Source of the DNA: Botrytis cinerea B05.10 | Taxonomy: Eukaryota > Ascomycota > Leotiomycetes > Helotiales > Sclerotiniaceae | Reading direction: 5' to 3' | Length of the DNA stretch: 64,000 bases | Assembly: GCF_000143535.2 (NCBI RefSeq) | Contig: NC_037320.1 | Span: 434,001-498,000, forward strand | In this document: positions 1-11,018 of the stretch, in pieces | Numbering within the stretch: the stretch's first letter is position 1 | How the letters are laid out: each line of letters opens with the position of its first letter | Notes under the pieces: generated by a model | What the model saw: only the letters and a program-made list of their open reading frames with translations | What the model was told of the DNA's origin: nothing | The model's database searches: none | Position numbers and translations under genes: made by a program

Positions 1-3000
1 GATGGAAAGCGAATTGAAACCTGTAAGACTCGAACTTGGGGGAGCAGGAGCTTCAGCTGGGGAAAGAGGAGGCGCTTACTGGCTAAGACTACATTTACAC
101 TCGCCCCCAGAATTTCATATCACACTTGTTCTCTTGTTCCTGTAAGCAGGAAAGAAGCTTGGACTTGAGCTTCTCAGGACAAGCTTTTTGAGGAAAGTTA
201 CTGATTGGATGTTTACTCAAGAAGCCTTGAAACTAGTAGAAATAGGGATTAGATGTATGCACGTATCCATAGTCGGACTAAGATGATGCAAGGAATGCAT
301 ACATAATTGGAAAGCAGGGGAAGAGGAGTGATTGGTGGAAGGGGAAATCCGATAGCACACATTGTATGTAAGGAAAAGAGTACATATCATCATTAAATCA
401 ATTGCGGCTGTTGAGAAATCAAGAAATACCAACATAGGGTTTGCCGTCAGAGAGTTGTGATATCTTACGTAAGCATGTGGAGACTAGACCTGAGTTGACA
501 AGTTTCACTTCATTGTGTTATCAACATAGCTGTCGAACTTGAGATTTTACTAGCTAATGTCAAGAGATAGGAGCTTTTCAGATATTCGATGATCATTCAA
601 AAGAAATTTCGCAACTATCAGCCTACTAACTAGACGTGGAATGACAACCTCCACTATCGTAAAACATTTACAAAACAGAGCAGTAATCGCAATTTCGATC
701 TTTCCATCTTGTTACTGTTAATAGATATCATGTTCCGGTTCATAGGGGTCTTCTTCTTCTTAGTGTGTTTTTGTTGATCCCACAAATTGCATCTTGACTG
801 ACATCTACGCACACGACTTTTTTTTAGGAACTGACAGATTCACGAAATCTTCCAGAGAATGATTGTCATGGTAGTAAGAGCAGGCACAACAGCATCACTC
901 CTTCTTTCGTTACATGTTGAAGAACTATTAGCATACCTCCTCGAATTGTTTTACACGCAGATTTCCCCTTCCATATGCATTCTGGAACGAATGTCCGATA
1001 GTTCGGGCCAAGATATTAGATGCGTGCTAGCAATTTCTAGAAACATTTCACCACTGTGATTGTTTTCACGAAGTTGAAGGATTTGATAGTTCTAGTGGGT
1101 TTCAAGAATGAAATATCCCTCGTTCTCGAACTAGACTATTGGAAATCCTAGTCTGAGACCATTAGCTTTAGATGTATCCTTCCGCGACGGTTCCCGCCTC
1201 CTTCATTTCCAATTCACACACGTATGTTATATTGGGATAGAACACAATCAACCATAAAATGAATCTAGCGGTATAGCAATGTTTAATTTTTACCGTGAAT
1301 ACATTTCATACCACATAGACCCTGGATATAGTTTATAGTTAACTATGTTCTGTAATTTACAATGCACTGGGTCGATCTTTTTTTTTTCTTCTATTACATC
1401 CCTCTATCTTCTCTCTCAATCGATGCTTACATTCGTTGCTAAGCTGTAACTTACAAACGAAAGTTCATTAGCCTGCAGTATCTCATGAGATAATTACTTA
1501 GATGGAATTAACAGTCTAGGGCTGGACTCTATGTTCTCCTCACGATGCAGTATTTGCAATCGTCTGTTTCTGCACGGGACCTATTTAACTACACAACGCA
1601 ATCGTTAAATTCTTTGCGGATGACTTATTATTAGCTATACAAAGCAGAGCTGGATCAATGACGGCAGATGGTCCGCACTTCAGTGGCGATAAACAGAAAT
1701 AGTCGACCATTCTACCTCCTTGTCTCGTTGCACTTTGGAATGGGTGCATATCCTTCACTCCTTCTGAGGAAGAATCTTGTCACTACTCATGGGGATACAG
1801 AGCCATAGGTAAACTCAATGTCACACACACAGCTAGGTATAGATAAATTGCAAGGAGGAAACAGTAAAATATACATCTTAACCAGAAATGGGGAGTTAGA
1901 GAAAGCATATAGATATCAAATCTCGCAGAACTTATGATTTAGAATATCTGTTAACTCTGTATGTTTATCTCTAATTTTAAACCTAAGTAAATTGATTCCC
2001 TTGAGATCCAAGGCAGACAACTGTGAAGTTTAATGCTATGACTTTATCTCTTTAGATTATAAATTGGGCACCAATCTCAGCAGAAGGGAATTTCGGGGCT
2101 AGCAGTATCTAGAACTTGTACAGGCGGTGGCAGAATTTCTAGACATGCAACATTGGAGTTCCTGAAACTTGCAATACTGAGCTAGGAAGGAAATTTTCGA
2201 AACACCCAGAAGCACTTAGAAAATCTGAAAAGATATTCAGTTCTAATGTTAAATTGATGAGGTTCAGGATAAACTAATCAACCTGTCCGGTAGCCCAACC
2301 CCAAATTTCAAGGCCACAACTTCAAATTCATTCGATCACTCAACATTTGCTACAGAAACACTTGTAGAAATTTGGCCCCATTTAATCATTAGATAATGTG
2401 TAATAACGTAGACAAATGATTCTCGGAGACTTTACGTAATCCGAAAGTAAAATATCGAATTATGCGTGAACAGAACTACTAATGTCCAGTGTCATACGGT
2501 TCATTGTATGCGCTAGATCAAAAAGTGATTCACTAGTGATATCATAGGCAGCTCTAGCACATGTTAAATGTACCCACATTACCCCGGATTTTCCCATTCC
2601 AGATAGAAAATAGGGGGAAATATGAAGATCAAATGAAGACTCGTTATCATGTAGATAGAACATTCATATTACAAGACCTACTGCCAGATTTTTTGATCTT
2701 TGATTGAGATATGAGAGAGCAAGAAAGAGATATAATAACTCGCTACTCGTTGACCACTTTAAGATCCCAATAACTACACCATAACTTTCTATTCATGGCA
2801 CAAATCAATTGCCAGAAATGGTGGTTGCAGCACAAAGAAGCTAGTTCAAATTCACGTGTCCAGCCCTAAATGACGTTCATGGTATGACTTGGGCGTATAA
2901 ATCCACACTCTTTTAAGTTAGTCAGTTTTCGAGTACAGCCAAGTGCTGCATTTCAAATCCATGGGACTGGTAAATGGCGTAATATTGGGGATGTAGGAAT

Positions 3001-3457
3001 ATTAGATGAAGAAATTAACATATCTAGCGTACCAAGCGTGCAATTGTTTAGCTTTTATGCCAGCTTTAAAGCATATAAAGTCTTCTCTCGCCTACCCCAC
3101 TTTCTCAATGTTAAGACCAGAAATCTGTTGACCATCCCGATGCCTCGTTACCATTAAATTATCATAACTCAAATTTTCGAACAAGAATACATCAAAAACA
3201 ATCTACAAGCAAAGGTACGCCACTTTCTAACATTCTACTCACTCAGATGATGTCGAGGTGACTTGAAGTATTTGGGTTGTTCAAAGTATTAGGAGTTTAG
3301 TATCAGAAGGTTTCAAATTTCAAGTGTAAGATGTTTTGGATGATTTCAGAGTCTCAGTCTTTTGAATATCATAGAATCTTTCCTTTTTGGACTGCAACCC
3401 AGATAGCCAGTAGAACGGATTTTGCTAAATGCTAATACAGACAAGACTGTCTTCACT
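1..3457. other. AT-rich stretch without a recognisable gene
   Basis: Only short open frames (under about 75 codons) are present and none has a recognisable motif or intron-supported extension. Homopolymer T runs occur near 821 and 1378. At the extreme left edge, frame 2 is open from base 2 to a TAA near 140 and starts with an ATG. It could be the tail of a gene lying to the left, but 47 codons are too few to decide. Confidence 0.5.
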
Positions 3458-3561
3458 ATGGCTCATCAGCGATCGATCCTCGAGAGGAACAGAAAAGAAC
3501 CGTTACGAGTGCACAAGTTCGAACCAACGACATTACAAAGACCACAGCAACCAAGCCAAAG

Positions 3562-3924
3562 ATGAATAAAGCCGCAGAAGATTTAGTCAGACCAATGGAA
3601 GGATTGGTATTAGAGAAGACCGTCAACTCATCAGCAACAATGGAGACCACAAACACCAAGGCCGAATTAAAGGAGAAAGACATGAATGCAGTCGGCAACG
3701 ATGTATCCTCCAACCTTCGCGGTCATTTTCAGAAAGCAGATATCGTCAAGCCTGACGTAAAGTCTAATTTTACAACAACTGCTGCTGAGAATGAACTTGC
3801 AAAGAAAATCACTGATCAGGATGAGGATGAGGATGCAGCCTACAATATGATCAAAGCTCATTTTCGTTCCATGAGCTCGGGAGGAAAGAAGGGAGGCGCT
3901 GGTAAATGGAGCTTCTTAATCTAA
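3562..3924 (+). CDS. hypothetical protein, 120 aa
   Basis: This is an intact ATG-to-TAA frame for a hydrophilic, lysine-, aspartate- and asparagine-rich protein with no membrane segment or signal peptide. Near residues 90-97 there is a short acidic run (DQDEDEDA), and near the end a glycine/lysine-rich patch (SSGGKKGGAGKW). I recognise no family. A separate ATG at 3458 opens a 36-codon frame in another phase that stops just past the start of this ORF (TGA at 3563), so it could be an upstream ORF. The composition suggests a disordered, possibly lineage-specific protein. The frame could also be fortuitous, since it lies in gene-poor DNA. Confidence 0.4.
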   Translation: MNKAAEDLVRPMEGLVLEKTVNSSATMETTNTKAELKEKDMNAVGNDVSSNLRGHFQKADIVKPDVKSNFTTTAAENELAKKITDQDEDEDAAYNMIKAHFRSMSSGGKKGGAGKWSFLI

Positions 3925-4556
3925 TGGTATGCTAACATTTATGTATCCCTATTTCAATCCGTTATGGATATTTCTGAAAATAATTTCTAGTCAATAAGCT
4001 ATGCTTAGAAGAAAATCCTCAAGTGTCACGATGGAAATGTCAATCGAGAAAGAGCACATCTGTAATATGTTTTAGAGGCATGTTACAGAGAAATTAGCAA
4101 CGAGAGGTTATCACTAGGCATTAGATAAAATTCAAACAGCATTGTTCAATACACATATTTTGCCCAACATGACCAACTTTTCATGAACTGATAATACCCA
4201 AGTACCTCTTCCAAGGATTTCATTGAAAGATTTACGTATCTTAATTTACAATGTCAATGCTAAAGTTCTTCACCTTCAGCATAAGCCGCACCTACACTTT
4301 GTTCTGGAATCAGATTTTGTTCCGACTTTGTTCACCATTTTGACGAATAATTTTCGAAAAACTGTGCAACTCCTCTGTCAGTACAATATCGGAACAACAT
4401 GTCTACTGGAAACCTAAATAGCTGAAGACTCTGCCCCCCTTGGAAGATTTCGTTATATTAAAACATCTTCCAGAAGCACTTTCCTACACCAATATCACAT
4501 TTAGCCAGATAAAAGCTTTGAATACACACTTTGAAGCCTAATCAATCACCGCAAAC

Positions 4557-5099
4557 ATGTCAAGGAGATTAGCAAGACCAGCTCTCTGGTGCGATAGCGA
4601 AAAGGATTATCTTACCAGTATCACTATGTACACAGTCAACGGGAAAAAGTCGAGGATAGAACCTAGATCAGCAATGCATCTAATGACAATTGAGCAAGCA
4701 AAACATCTCCCTGGTGGTGTCGCGTTTGCGCGGGACCCATGGTTTTTCAGAATATACACCATTCCTGCCATCAGACAGCAGTGGATGAGAATTGCAAGAG
4801 CAAGTGAAGTAGCTAATCACCCTGTTGTCAAGAAACCCGCTCAGAAACTACAGCCGCAGCACATTCATCGATTTATCGTACCTTCCTTAGACTCAATAAA
4901 AGTGAATGATTTTGACACAGAAATCATGCCTGCAGAATGGCGACAAGAAGTCGAAGAAATGATGGCTCCATTGAAACAGAAATGGGCTGAAGAAGACCGC
5001 GCTAGGGCCTCCCGATACGATTTACAAGTAACGGCCGCGGACCAAATTCTGGGAGCTGATTTCTGGACTCACTTCCAGGAAGATGTTAACATGGAATGA
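4557..5099 (+). CDS. hypothetical protein, 180 aa
   Basis: The ORF is intact and intronless and begins at an ATG with A at -3 (AAACATGTC). The product is basic in its N-terminal half and acidic in its C-terminal half, with no signal peptide or membrane span. Visible features are an aromatic stretch DPWFFRIYTIP near residues 60-70, a basic/proline segment around 90-105, and a helical, glutamate/lysine-rich tract (EVEEMMAPLKQKWAEEDRA) near 135-155. I do not recognise the family. Length, codon use without obvious bias breaks and a clean start argue for a real, probably fungal-specific gene. No function is assigned. Confidence 0.6.
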   Translation: MSRRLARPALWCDSEKDYLTSITMYTVNGKKSRIEPRSAMHLMTIEQAKHLPGGVAFARDPWFFRIYTIPAIRQQWMRIARASEVANHPVVKKPAQKLQPQHIHRFIVPSLDSIKVNDFDTEIMPAEWRQEVEEMMAPLKQKWAEEDRARASRYDLQVTAADQILGADFWTHFQEDVNME

Positions 5100-6573
5100 T
5101 CATCCTCGGATATGGTAATAGGGGATATGCACACACAGATATCAACATGAACCAGTGAGTAGGTACTAATAAAGTGAGATATAGTTCAAGGCTGACCCTC
5201 TCTATCCAAATTGACACGTACCTGCTAAATTACATCATAAATAAACCCCAAAAATAAATTCCCTAATTTTCTTTGTGACACTGTAAAAGACTTTGGGTGA
5301 ACAGTGCCTTGTAATGACGAACAAAAAGCCCGTCTTTATTTCCCTACGAGAGACCCGAGCGGAGATGACTTTGTATAAAATGTGACAATGCGGACAAAGC
5401 ATGGTAGACACAAATGACAAATGTCTTGTGAACCATTTCTCTTTTTCTGTCGCTCGTCTAATAACAACCGAACAAAGAGAAATATTTTTGGAGAAGGTTA
5501 TCTTCAAACAATGTACTCAATGAGCAGCGGGCACGGGAACTGATTTGGATATCGACGTTTATTTTTTTATTTTTATTTTGAATAACTTCATGTCACGAAC
5601 AATCATCCTGGCCAGTATCCTACTAACTTCCGTCTTAAATGCCATCCTCAACTCACTATCATCTATTAATAGACTAATTAAGAATCCCGCCTACCCATCA
5701 GAACCATCGTTTCACACTATCATAAAGCAGGTATCTCAACATCACAATGGATCTTCAATGCGTTTAGTCTCTCAATCAAGGAGGGACCGGAGGAAGAAGC
5801 CATCTACAAGAAAAGCAATGACATCAAGAATCATCCCACCTCAAGAACCTATCCGATGGACATAAGACTAGAAAGATAGTACATGCATACTTTCCACACA
5901 ACTAATCTCTCGAAACTTATAAAGTTTTCATCTAAGCACGACGACTTAAAATCCAACTACCATATCATCTCAATCCCCTCCCCCCTTTTCATATTCCATA
6001 AAACACACAACAAATCTTTCAACCATCTACATCACACTCTGTATCCCAATACATCCCATAAAACCCTCTCTAAATCCCAAAGCAACAACCTGACCTCAAA
6101 ACATCTACACACCCATACATCAAATCAAGTCCCTCCCTCCCCTGCACTTTCCCAAAAACCAAACTTATCAATACCTACCTCCACGCATATCTATTCTTTC
6201 CATATATCATCTAACCCTAACATCCAGAGAACCCAAGAAAGAGCCAGCCATCAAGAAAATTCCTATCCGTTCTTTCTACCACAGGATATGTTACATATTA
6301 TAATCTCAACTCACGGCCATGTAATTTTGAAGTTCTTGAAGTTTGTCGAGAAATGAAGTGTGATGTTTTTGAGGACTTTTTTCTTGCAAATTATTATCAT
6401 TAGAGTCGCTTTTCTTTCTATTACAACAATTCTCTTAATATTCCTCTGCGTTCGTGGTAATTAACCTCCGTTCAAGCACTGCTAGAGCTACCTCTACGGA
6501 ACCAGATATTTTTTACTCCCAATTGTTCATAGATACAATTATCTATCTATCCATCCACAATCTCAAGCTCACC
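5100..6573. other. intergenic; CA-rich, G-poor leader before 6574
   Basis: No supported gene. From about 5880 to 6250 the + strand is strongly C/A/T-rich and G-poor, the usual look of a long fungal promoter or 5' leader. It lies just upstream of the gene starting at 6574. The open frames here (for example 5883-6356) are products of that composition and carry no motif. Confidence 0.5.
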
Positions 6574-7491
6574 ATGGGCCATATCCTAACCTACCACACC
6601 CACGGCCACACCCACAACTTCACCCTCCCACCCCCCATCTCCGACCCCCCCTTCTCCCCCCCTCCCTCTCCCTCCACTCAATCAAAAGAAACCCAAACCT
6701 ACGCCGCCTACACAGCCCGCTATACACATATCTACCCAGAAAACAACACGGTGCACCTCGGGATACTCGCACCCAGCTCCCGCATTCCAGCCACTTCCTT
6801 CCGGGCCTCTCTCTCCAGTATAATCCTCGCGCAGCGCTCCGCCATCACGCGGTTTAAAACTCTCAAAGCTACGAATCGGGATGAAGATGTGTATTATCTG
6901 CCTGTGCATTCGGACGAAGAATTCCGGTCTGAGATTAATGCCGGCGTAGGATTTTATCTGGACATATATTGCGATGACGGGGATGTGGTTTCGCTTATCA
7001 ATAAATGGCCATTTGATGATGCGACTAAGGGGCTTGTTCCTGATAAACTATTGCCGGATGTGGATTTGATTTTGCGGTTTGATCGGCTGAATGAGAAGTT
7101 GCATAAGTTGGGGAAGGAGAGCTTGGGGTATCATGTGAAGTATCATTATATTCCGAAGAGTAAGAATAGAGAGGTGGAATTAGATGTTATTGCAGAGTTG
7201 GATAGATATGCTGCTGAGATGAAGGAGCACCCGGATATGATGGTAGAAGACGTTGAGGAGGAGGAAGAGGAAGAGGAAGAGGAAGAGGAAGAGGAAGAAT
7301 CGGAAGAAACTCCCATACCGAAAATAAGCCCAAGACCAAAAGCAACGCCGACATCGAAATCATCGCAAAACCCAACCCTAACCCCGGACTCAACCCCCGC
7401 GCAAAAGCCAATGCCAAAGCTAAAGATAAAGATAAATTTTGGAGGTTCAATTCTTAACCGAAACCCTCCACCAGAGTTTCCCGAATTATAA
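6574..7491 (+). CDS. hypothetical protein with Pro-rich N-terminus and poly-Glu tract, 305 aa
   Basis: The start at 6574 is chosen because it lies in a strong CACCATGG context. The frame is open 40 codons further upstream but contains no ATG there. Residues 1-40 are His/Pro/Ser-rich. Residues 40-210 look globular, with alternating hydrophobic and charged segments such as FYLDIYCDDGDVVSLI. From about 230 an uninterrupted glutamate run is followed by a Pro/Ser/Thr/Lys-rich, disordered tail. The family is not recognised. The 7257-7302 GAG/GAA tract is likely to be length-variable. A spliced C-terminus is possible but not needed. It sits between an unknown gene and amidoligase 1. Confidence 0.65.
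   Translation: MGHILTYHTHGHTHNFTLPPPISDPPFSPPPSPSTQSKETQTYAAYTARYTHIYPENNTVHLGILAPSSRIPATSFRASLSSIILAQRSAITRFKTLKATNRDEDVYYLPVHSDEEFRSEINAGVGFYLDIYCDDGDVVSLINKWPFDDATKGLVPDKLLPDVDLILRFDRLNEKLHKLGKESLGYHVKYHYIPKSKNREVELDVIAELDRYAAEMKEHPDMMVEDVEEEEEEEEEEEEEEESEETPIPKISPRPKATPTSKSSQNPTLTPDSTPAQKPMPKLKIKINFGGSILNRNPPPEFPEL
7257..7302 (+). repeat. GAG/GAA trinucleotide tract (poly-Glu coding)
   Basis: An in-frame run of GAG and GAA codons encodes about 15 consecutive glutamates in the gene starting at 6574. The pattern is imperfect GAGGAA units and is prone to slippage. Confidence 0.9.
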
Positions 7492-8426
7492 TTATGATTT
7501 GCACATTCAAGGCTCCACAGATTCACAACACACTGCTCTCTTACCCATCCTTACTCATCCGCTCACGTTCCGACTCTGTATTCTGATATTTTATATACTC
7601 TATTCATACCATACACCCGAAACAAAATAAAGCAGCACAGCAAATTGACAGAAGAATACTTTTTGGGAGAAACTGGAAATACATCTAGAGTTGGACAATT
7701 GTGTGCTTCCAACTTTCAGCGTATGAGGGACTGATTTTCAGCTTTATAGAGTTATAGCTAGAGAGCTATCAGCAATTAAGAAAAATGACTACTATGTCTT
7801 TGTCGACTGTTCGATTGTGAAGTTGTGAGATATTCTATTCTTGTAAAGTGATCATGTGTCTTGCTTTCATGGCCGATGACCCTATACTGAACGGTGCGGT
7901 AACAGACAGAACTTCGAAGTATAGGATTTGGGACCTAGCCCATTATTCGCCAGATGTATTTAATACCATGGGTAAAGTCTACGCATTACATTTGATGTAC
8001 CAGAAACTCCCCATCTCTATTTACATTTCCACACAGATTTTCTCACATGTCCACAAAACAAGTGTCATTTCACAATTGATTTAAAAATTTACTAAATTAT
8101 TATATTATTCATTAGACGGTAGCAACGCAATGAACCCATCAACATAATATATATCAATGCGGCTTACCTGTGCTTCGCGGACGAAGCATTTAGAAGTGAA
8201 AAAAAAACCTTTGACTTACCTTTGATTCTATCAGGACTTACCCACAGAACTTACTCACTGCAAACCAGCAGTCAAACAGGAAAGAAAAAGGGCGAAGATT
8301 CACCTACCAACACCCAATCGTGAGAAATCTCATCAAACAATCAATTTCCCCAATTCTCAGAGTTCCCCCAAATCAGCAGCGCTGAGACGACAAACTTCCT
8401 ATCGCATCACTCAAACCACCATAATT
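7492..8426. other. intergenic, nothing recognised
   Basis: AT-rich spacer between the convergent 6574 gene and amidoligase 1. The only frame of any length (7848-8084) has no motif. It probably holds the two 3' ends. Confidence 0.5.
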
Positions 8427-9632
8427 CTAAGCAGACTCTCCCTCAGAAAACTCAAAATCATCATCAGGAAAATCGCGCGCATGCTGCGCACGTCTCCTTC
8501 TCTCTTCCCACTTTTTCCTTTTCTGCGCCGCCACAACACGTTCCACCTGTTCCATACGATCATCTTCTTGTATGCGGTCTTTGAGGCCCTGCGGATCCGA
8601 TATTAGAGGAGCACCATAATAATACGCCTGATCCGGACAATCTAGCCACATGAGAAAATCGACGGTACTGCAGTCCTCTTCACCAGTTCCAATTGGCTTT
8701 TCGACATCGCGTCTGAGGTGCAGGTAAAGTTCGTTTTCGTTCTTGATAAGACATGCTTTCTCGGTTACTTTGATGCAGAAGTGGACCCAATGGAAAATGG
8801 CCTCGGGATCTAGAGTTCCTGGATGGAGACGGAATTCGATGGTACGGTTTTCAGTTTCGTACGGGAGTTTCAAGTTGGCCAAATTGAATGCGAGTCGCCC
8901 TCCAGGGTTTGTGGTCATATCAGTCCAAAGTTGACCCCAGTTGTCTTGATTTTGGTACGAAAGAATGTGGTTGAGGAATTCGAGACGTGTGATATCTGGG
9001 ACACTATTGCCAAAATTGCTCCTGGAAAATGGTCGGCAATGTATCTGTGAAGTCTGCACCCGGTCGGCAGAGACCATCAGCCGAATCTGCCGTTCATAAG
9101 TATACAAAATTGCAACTAGGTTACGAAATACTGGGAATGAGAATCCATCATACTCGTTGCCAACGTGAACGTGGAAGCCTGCACTATCATTAACTCTAAC
9201 TAAATAGTTATCTCTTAATGTCCTCAAAACTACCGGAATAAGTTCTCGTGAAGCCTGGTCGTAATAGTAAGGTGGAGATGATATTTCCATACCAAATTCT
9301 CTGTAATCTGGGTGGATTCGCACTCTTGGGGCGACACTCGAGTCAGATTTAAGGTGCCATTTAGTTCTTAATTCTTCATCGCTCGGCGATATACTCGCGT
9401 TACTCCTCAAAGTGGTAGCTACTGATATCCCGTTAGCTTCAAGTTTTTTGCCTATTTCATAATTAGCTTTTTCGATGGTAGCTAATTTCTTTCCATCTTT
9501 CTCACGTGGGTCCTTTGGATGGGGAGCAGGATGAAAGGGATGAACAGTAGCCAGAAGGTATTCGAGCTCGATACCAAATGTGAGCCTAGTTTCAGACTTG
9601 ACTGCCGTCTCTAGTGTCGAGCTAGGAGACAT
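8427..9632 (-). CDS. amidoligase-type COOH-NH2 ligase (short form), 401 aa
   Basis: The product matches the fungal/bacterial amidoligase family (Pfam 'putative amidoligase enzyme', a glutamine-synthetase-fold COOH-NH2 ligase). Seen in the sequence are FGIELEYLL at residues 19-27 (strand carrying the metal-binding acidic residues), FGMEISSPPYYY at 113-124, GFHVHVG at 152-158 (paired histidines) and TIEFRLHPGTLD at 264-275. These fit an ATP- and Mg-dependent ligase joining a carboxylate to an amine, but the substrate is unknown. The ATG at 9632 gives a protein starting directly before the catalytic core. The tail is a basic helix (KRKKWEERRRRAQ) followed by an acidic end. The gene is intronless with no signal peptide, so it is probably cytosolic. 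A paralogue with a very long tail lies at 36499-39720. Confidence 0.88.
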   Translation of the reverse strand: MSPSSTLETAVKSETRLTFGIELEYLLATVHPFHPAPHPKDPREKDGKKLATIEKANYEIGKKLEANGISVATTLRSNASISPSDEELRTKWHLKSDSSVAPRVRIHPDYREFGMEISSPPYYYDQASRELIPVVLRTLRDNYLVRVNDSAGFHVHVGNEYDGFSFPVFRNLVAILYTYERQIRLMVSADRVQTSQIHCRPFSRSNFGNSVPDITRLEFLNHILSYQNQDNWGQLWTDMTTNPGGRLAFNLANLKLPYETENRTIEFRLHPGTLDPEAIFHWVHFCIKVTEKACLIKNENELYLHLRRDVEKPIGTGEEDCSTVDFLMWLDCPDQAYYYGAPLISDPQGLKDRIQEDDRMEQVERVVAAQKRKKWEERRRRAQHARDFPDDDFEFSEGESA

Positions 9633-9750
9633 TTTGGCGAAAGATTAAAAATTGTGATTATGCTAAAGTGCTCGAAATGTGTTCAGGATGATCTGGGAAG
9701 GATTTCAGTTGCCCAGAGAATGCGTGAGCGGCATGAGCTAATGAAATACC

Positions 9751-9758
9751 TATATAAG
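9751..9758 (-). promoter_or_regulatory. TATA-like box of amidoligase 1
   Basis: CTTATATA on the minus strand lies about 120 bases upstream of the ATG at 9632, a plausible core-promoter distance. The assignment rests on sequence and position only. Confidence 0.35.
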
Positions 9759-10160
9759 CGCTACAATGCCATTGTTCCTTGATGATATATGTATGAAAGA
9801 ATCAATCTTCTCTTTCAGAAGTTCAAAAGGCCTTTGAGCCAGAGCCATTCTTTGTCCTCGAATGAGAGATTGTTGGATTGTTGTCTAGAAAATAGAAACT
9901 CTACAAAAACGATACAACAAGTTTGAGAACCAATGCTAGAAGGGAAGATTCAGATAAAATAAATATGGAAATGCTGCGTTCGAGGTGATGCTGGTAACGC
10001 TCACTTGATCCATGTATATAGCATGAACGAAACTTTCATTCCCATTAAAAAGGACGGCTAGAACAAAATGGTGTATATTCCTATGGTATTTTATGTAAAG
10101 TCATATGAGATCCAAAATTTCTCCCAATTTCATAAATTTCCCCCAATTAGTGCTGATTCC

Positions 10161-11018
10161 TTATTTGTTGTCGCGAATGAATGAAACGAACTCCTCATCT
10201 AGAACGGAATCTCGTTAGTAATTGTGCAAGTCTGGAGAGGTTCGAAGAGAATTTTGAGAGAAGTATCATACAATCTATGCTTCCGTCACCGTTCTTGTCA
10301 ACCTCCTTCACCATGCTCTTAATCTCCTCCTCTGACAAATTCTCTCCTAAAGATGCCATCAACTTGTAGATTTCTTCTGGGGAAATTGTGCCACTTCCAT
10401 CAACATCGAATACTTGGAAAGCGCTGCGCATTTCTTGTTCAAAGTCAACACCCTTTGTTTCGGCAGTCATCATCTTGAGGAATTCTGTATTTCGAACATT
10501 ATATGGTTAGCAGAGTTCGAATGAAAGTGTTGGCGACGTGAAGATGTGGGGTATTCGTGGTATATCGCGGTGTAACAAACCATCAAAATCGACTGTTCCA
10601 GACTGATCAACATCAACCTCATTAATCATGTCTTGGATTTCCGCATCAGATGGGTTTTGTCCCAAAGATTTCATGGCTTCTGCGAGCTCGGCGGTGGATA
10701 TGGTTCCTGATTAAAGGTAGGATTGTTAGAAAAGGATCGCGAAGAGCAAGTGCGGGGTTGAATTGCGCATACCATCACCGTCTTTATCCTGCATTCAAGA
10801 GTAAGTATTTTGCGCGAACATTCGAATAAGGGGCTGGGCTCACGAAAATGGAGAAAGCATCTCTGTATGCTTGAATTTCCTCATTGCTGAGACCCTAGAA
10901 CAGAGGAGTGGTCAGTACTGGTGAGCACGAGGTGCGCATGAAGTATGAGGTATGAAAGCAGTTATGGTGAAGCTTTCCACCTCTTGAAACTTACTGCGGC
11001 ATTTTTTAACTCGGACAT
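10161..11018 (-). CDS. calmodulin-like EF-hand protein, 155 aa, six exons
   Basis: Exons (minus strand, 5' to 3') are 11018-10995, 10894-10844, 10788-10773, 10706-10581, 10484-10272 and 10198-10161. Every intron has a GT donor and AG acceptor, and the phases join into one frame ending in TAA. The product has four complete EF-hand loops: [36 protein letters not shown] and [12 protein letters not shown]. All have Asp at position 1 and Glu at 12, so four Ca2+ sites are expected. The N-terminus ([14 protein letters not shown]) and C-terminus ([11 protein letters not shown]) differ from the near-invariant canonical fungal calmodulin (149 aa, ending in QLMMQK). It is therefore more likely a divergent calmodulin-like sensor than the essential CaM. 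Exon 3 is only 16 bases and encodes the start of the first loop. Confidence 0.9.

Noticed and set aside
5883..6356. 157-codon open frame
   Set aside because: It comes from a G-poor CA-rich leader, shows no motif, and is low-complexity (His/Ser/Asn/Pro). It is best read as promoter or 5' leader of the 6574 gene.
7146..7526. Minus-strand frames opposite the poly-Glu gene
   Set aside because: They are poly-Ser and poly-Leu/Pro shadows of the GAG/GAA tract on the other strand.
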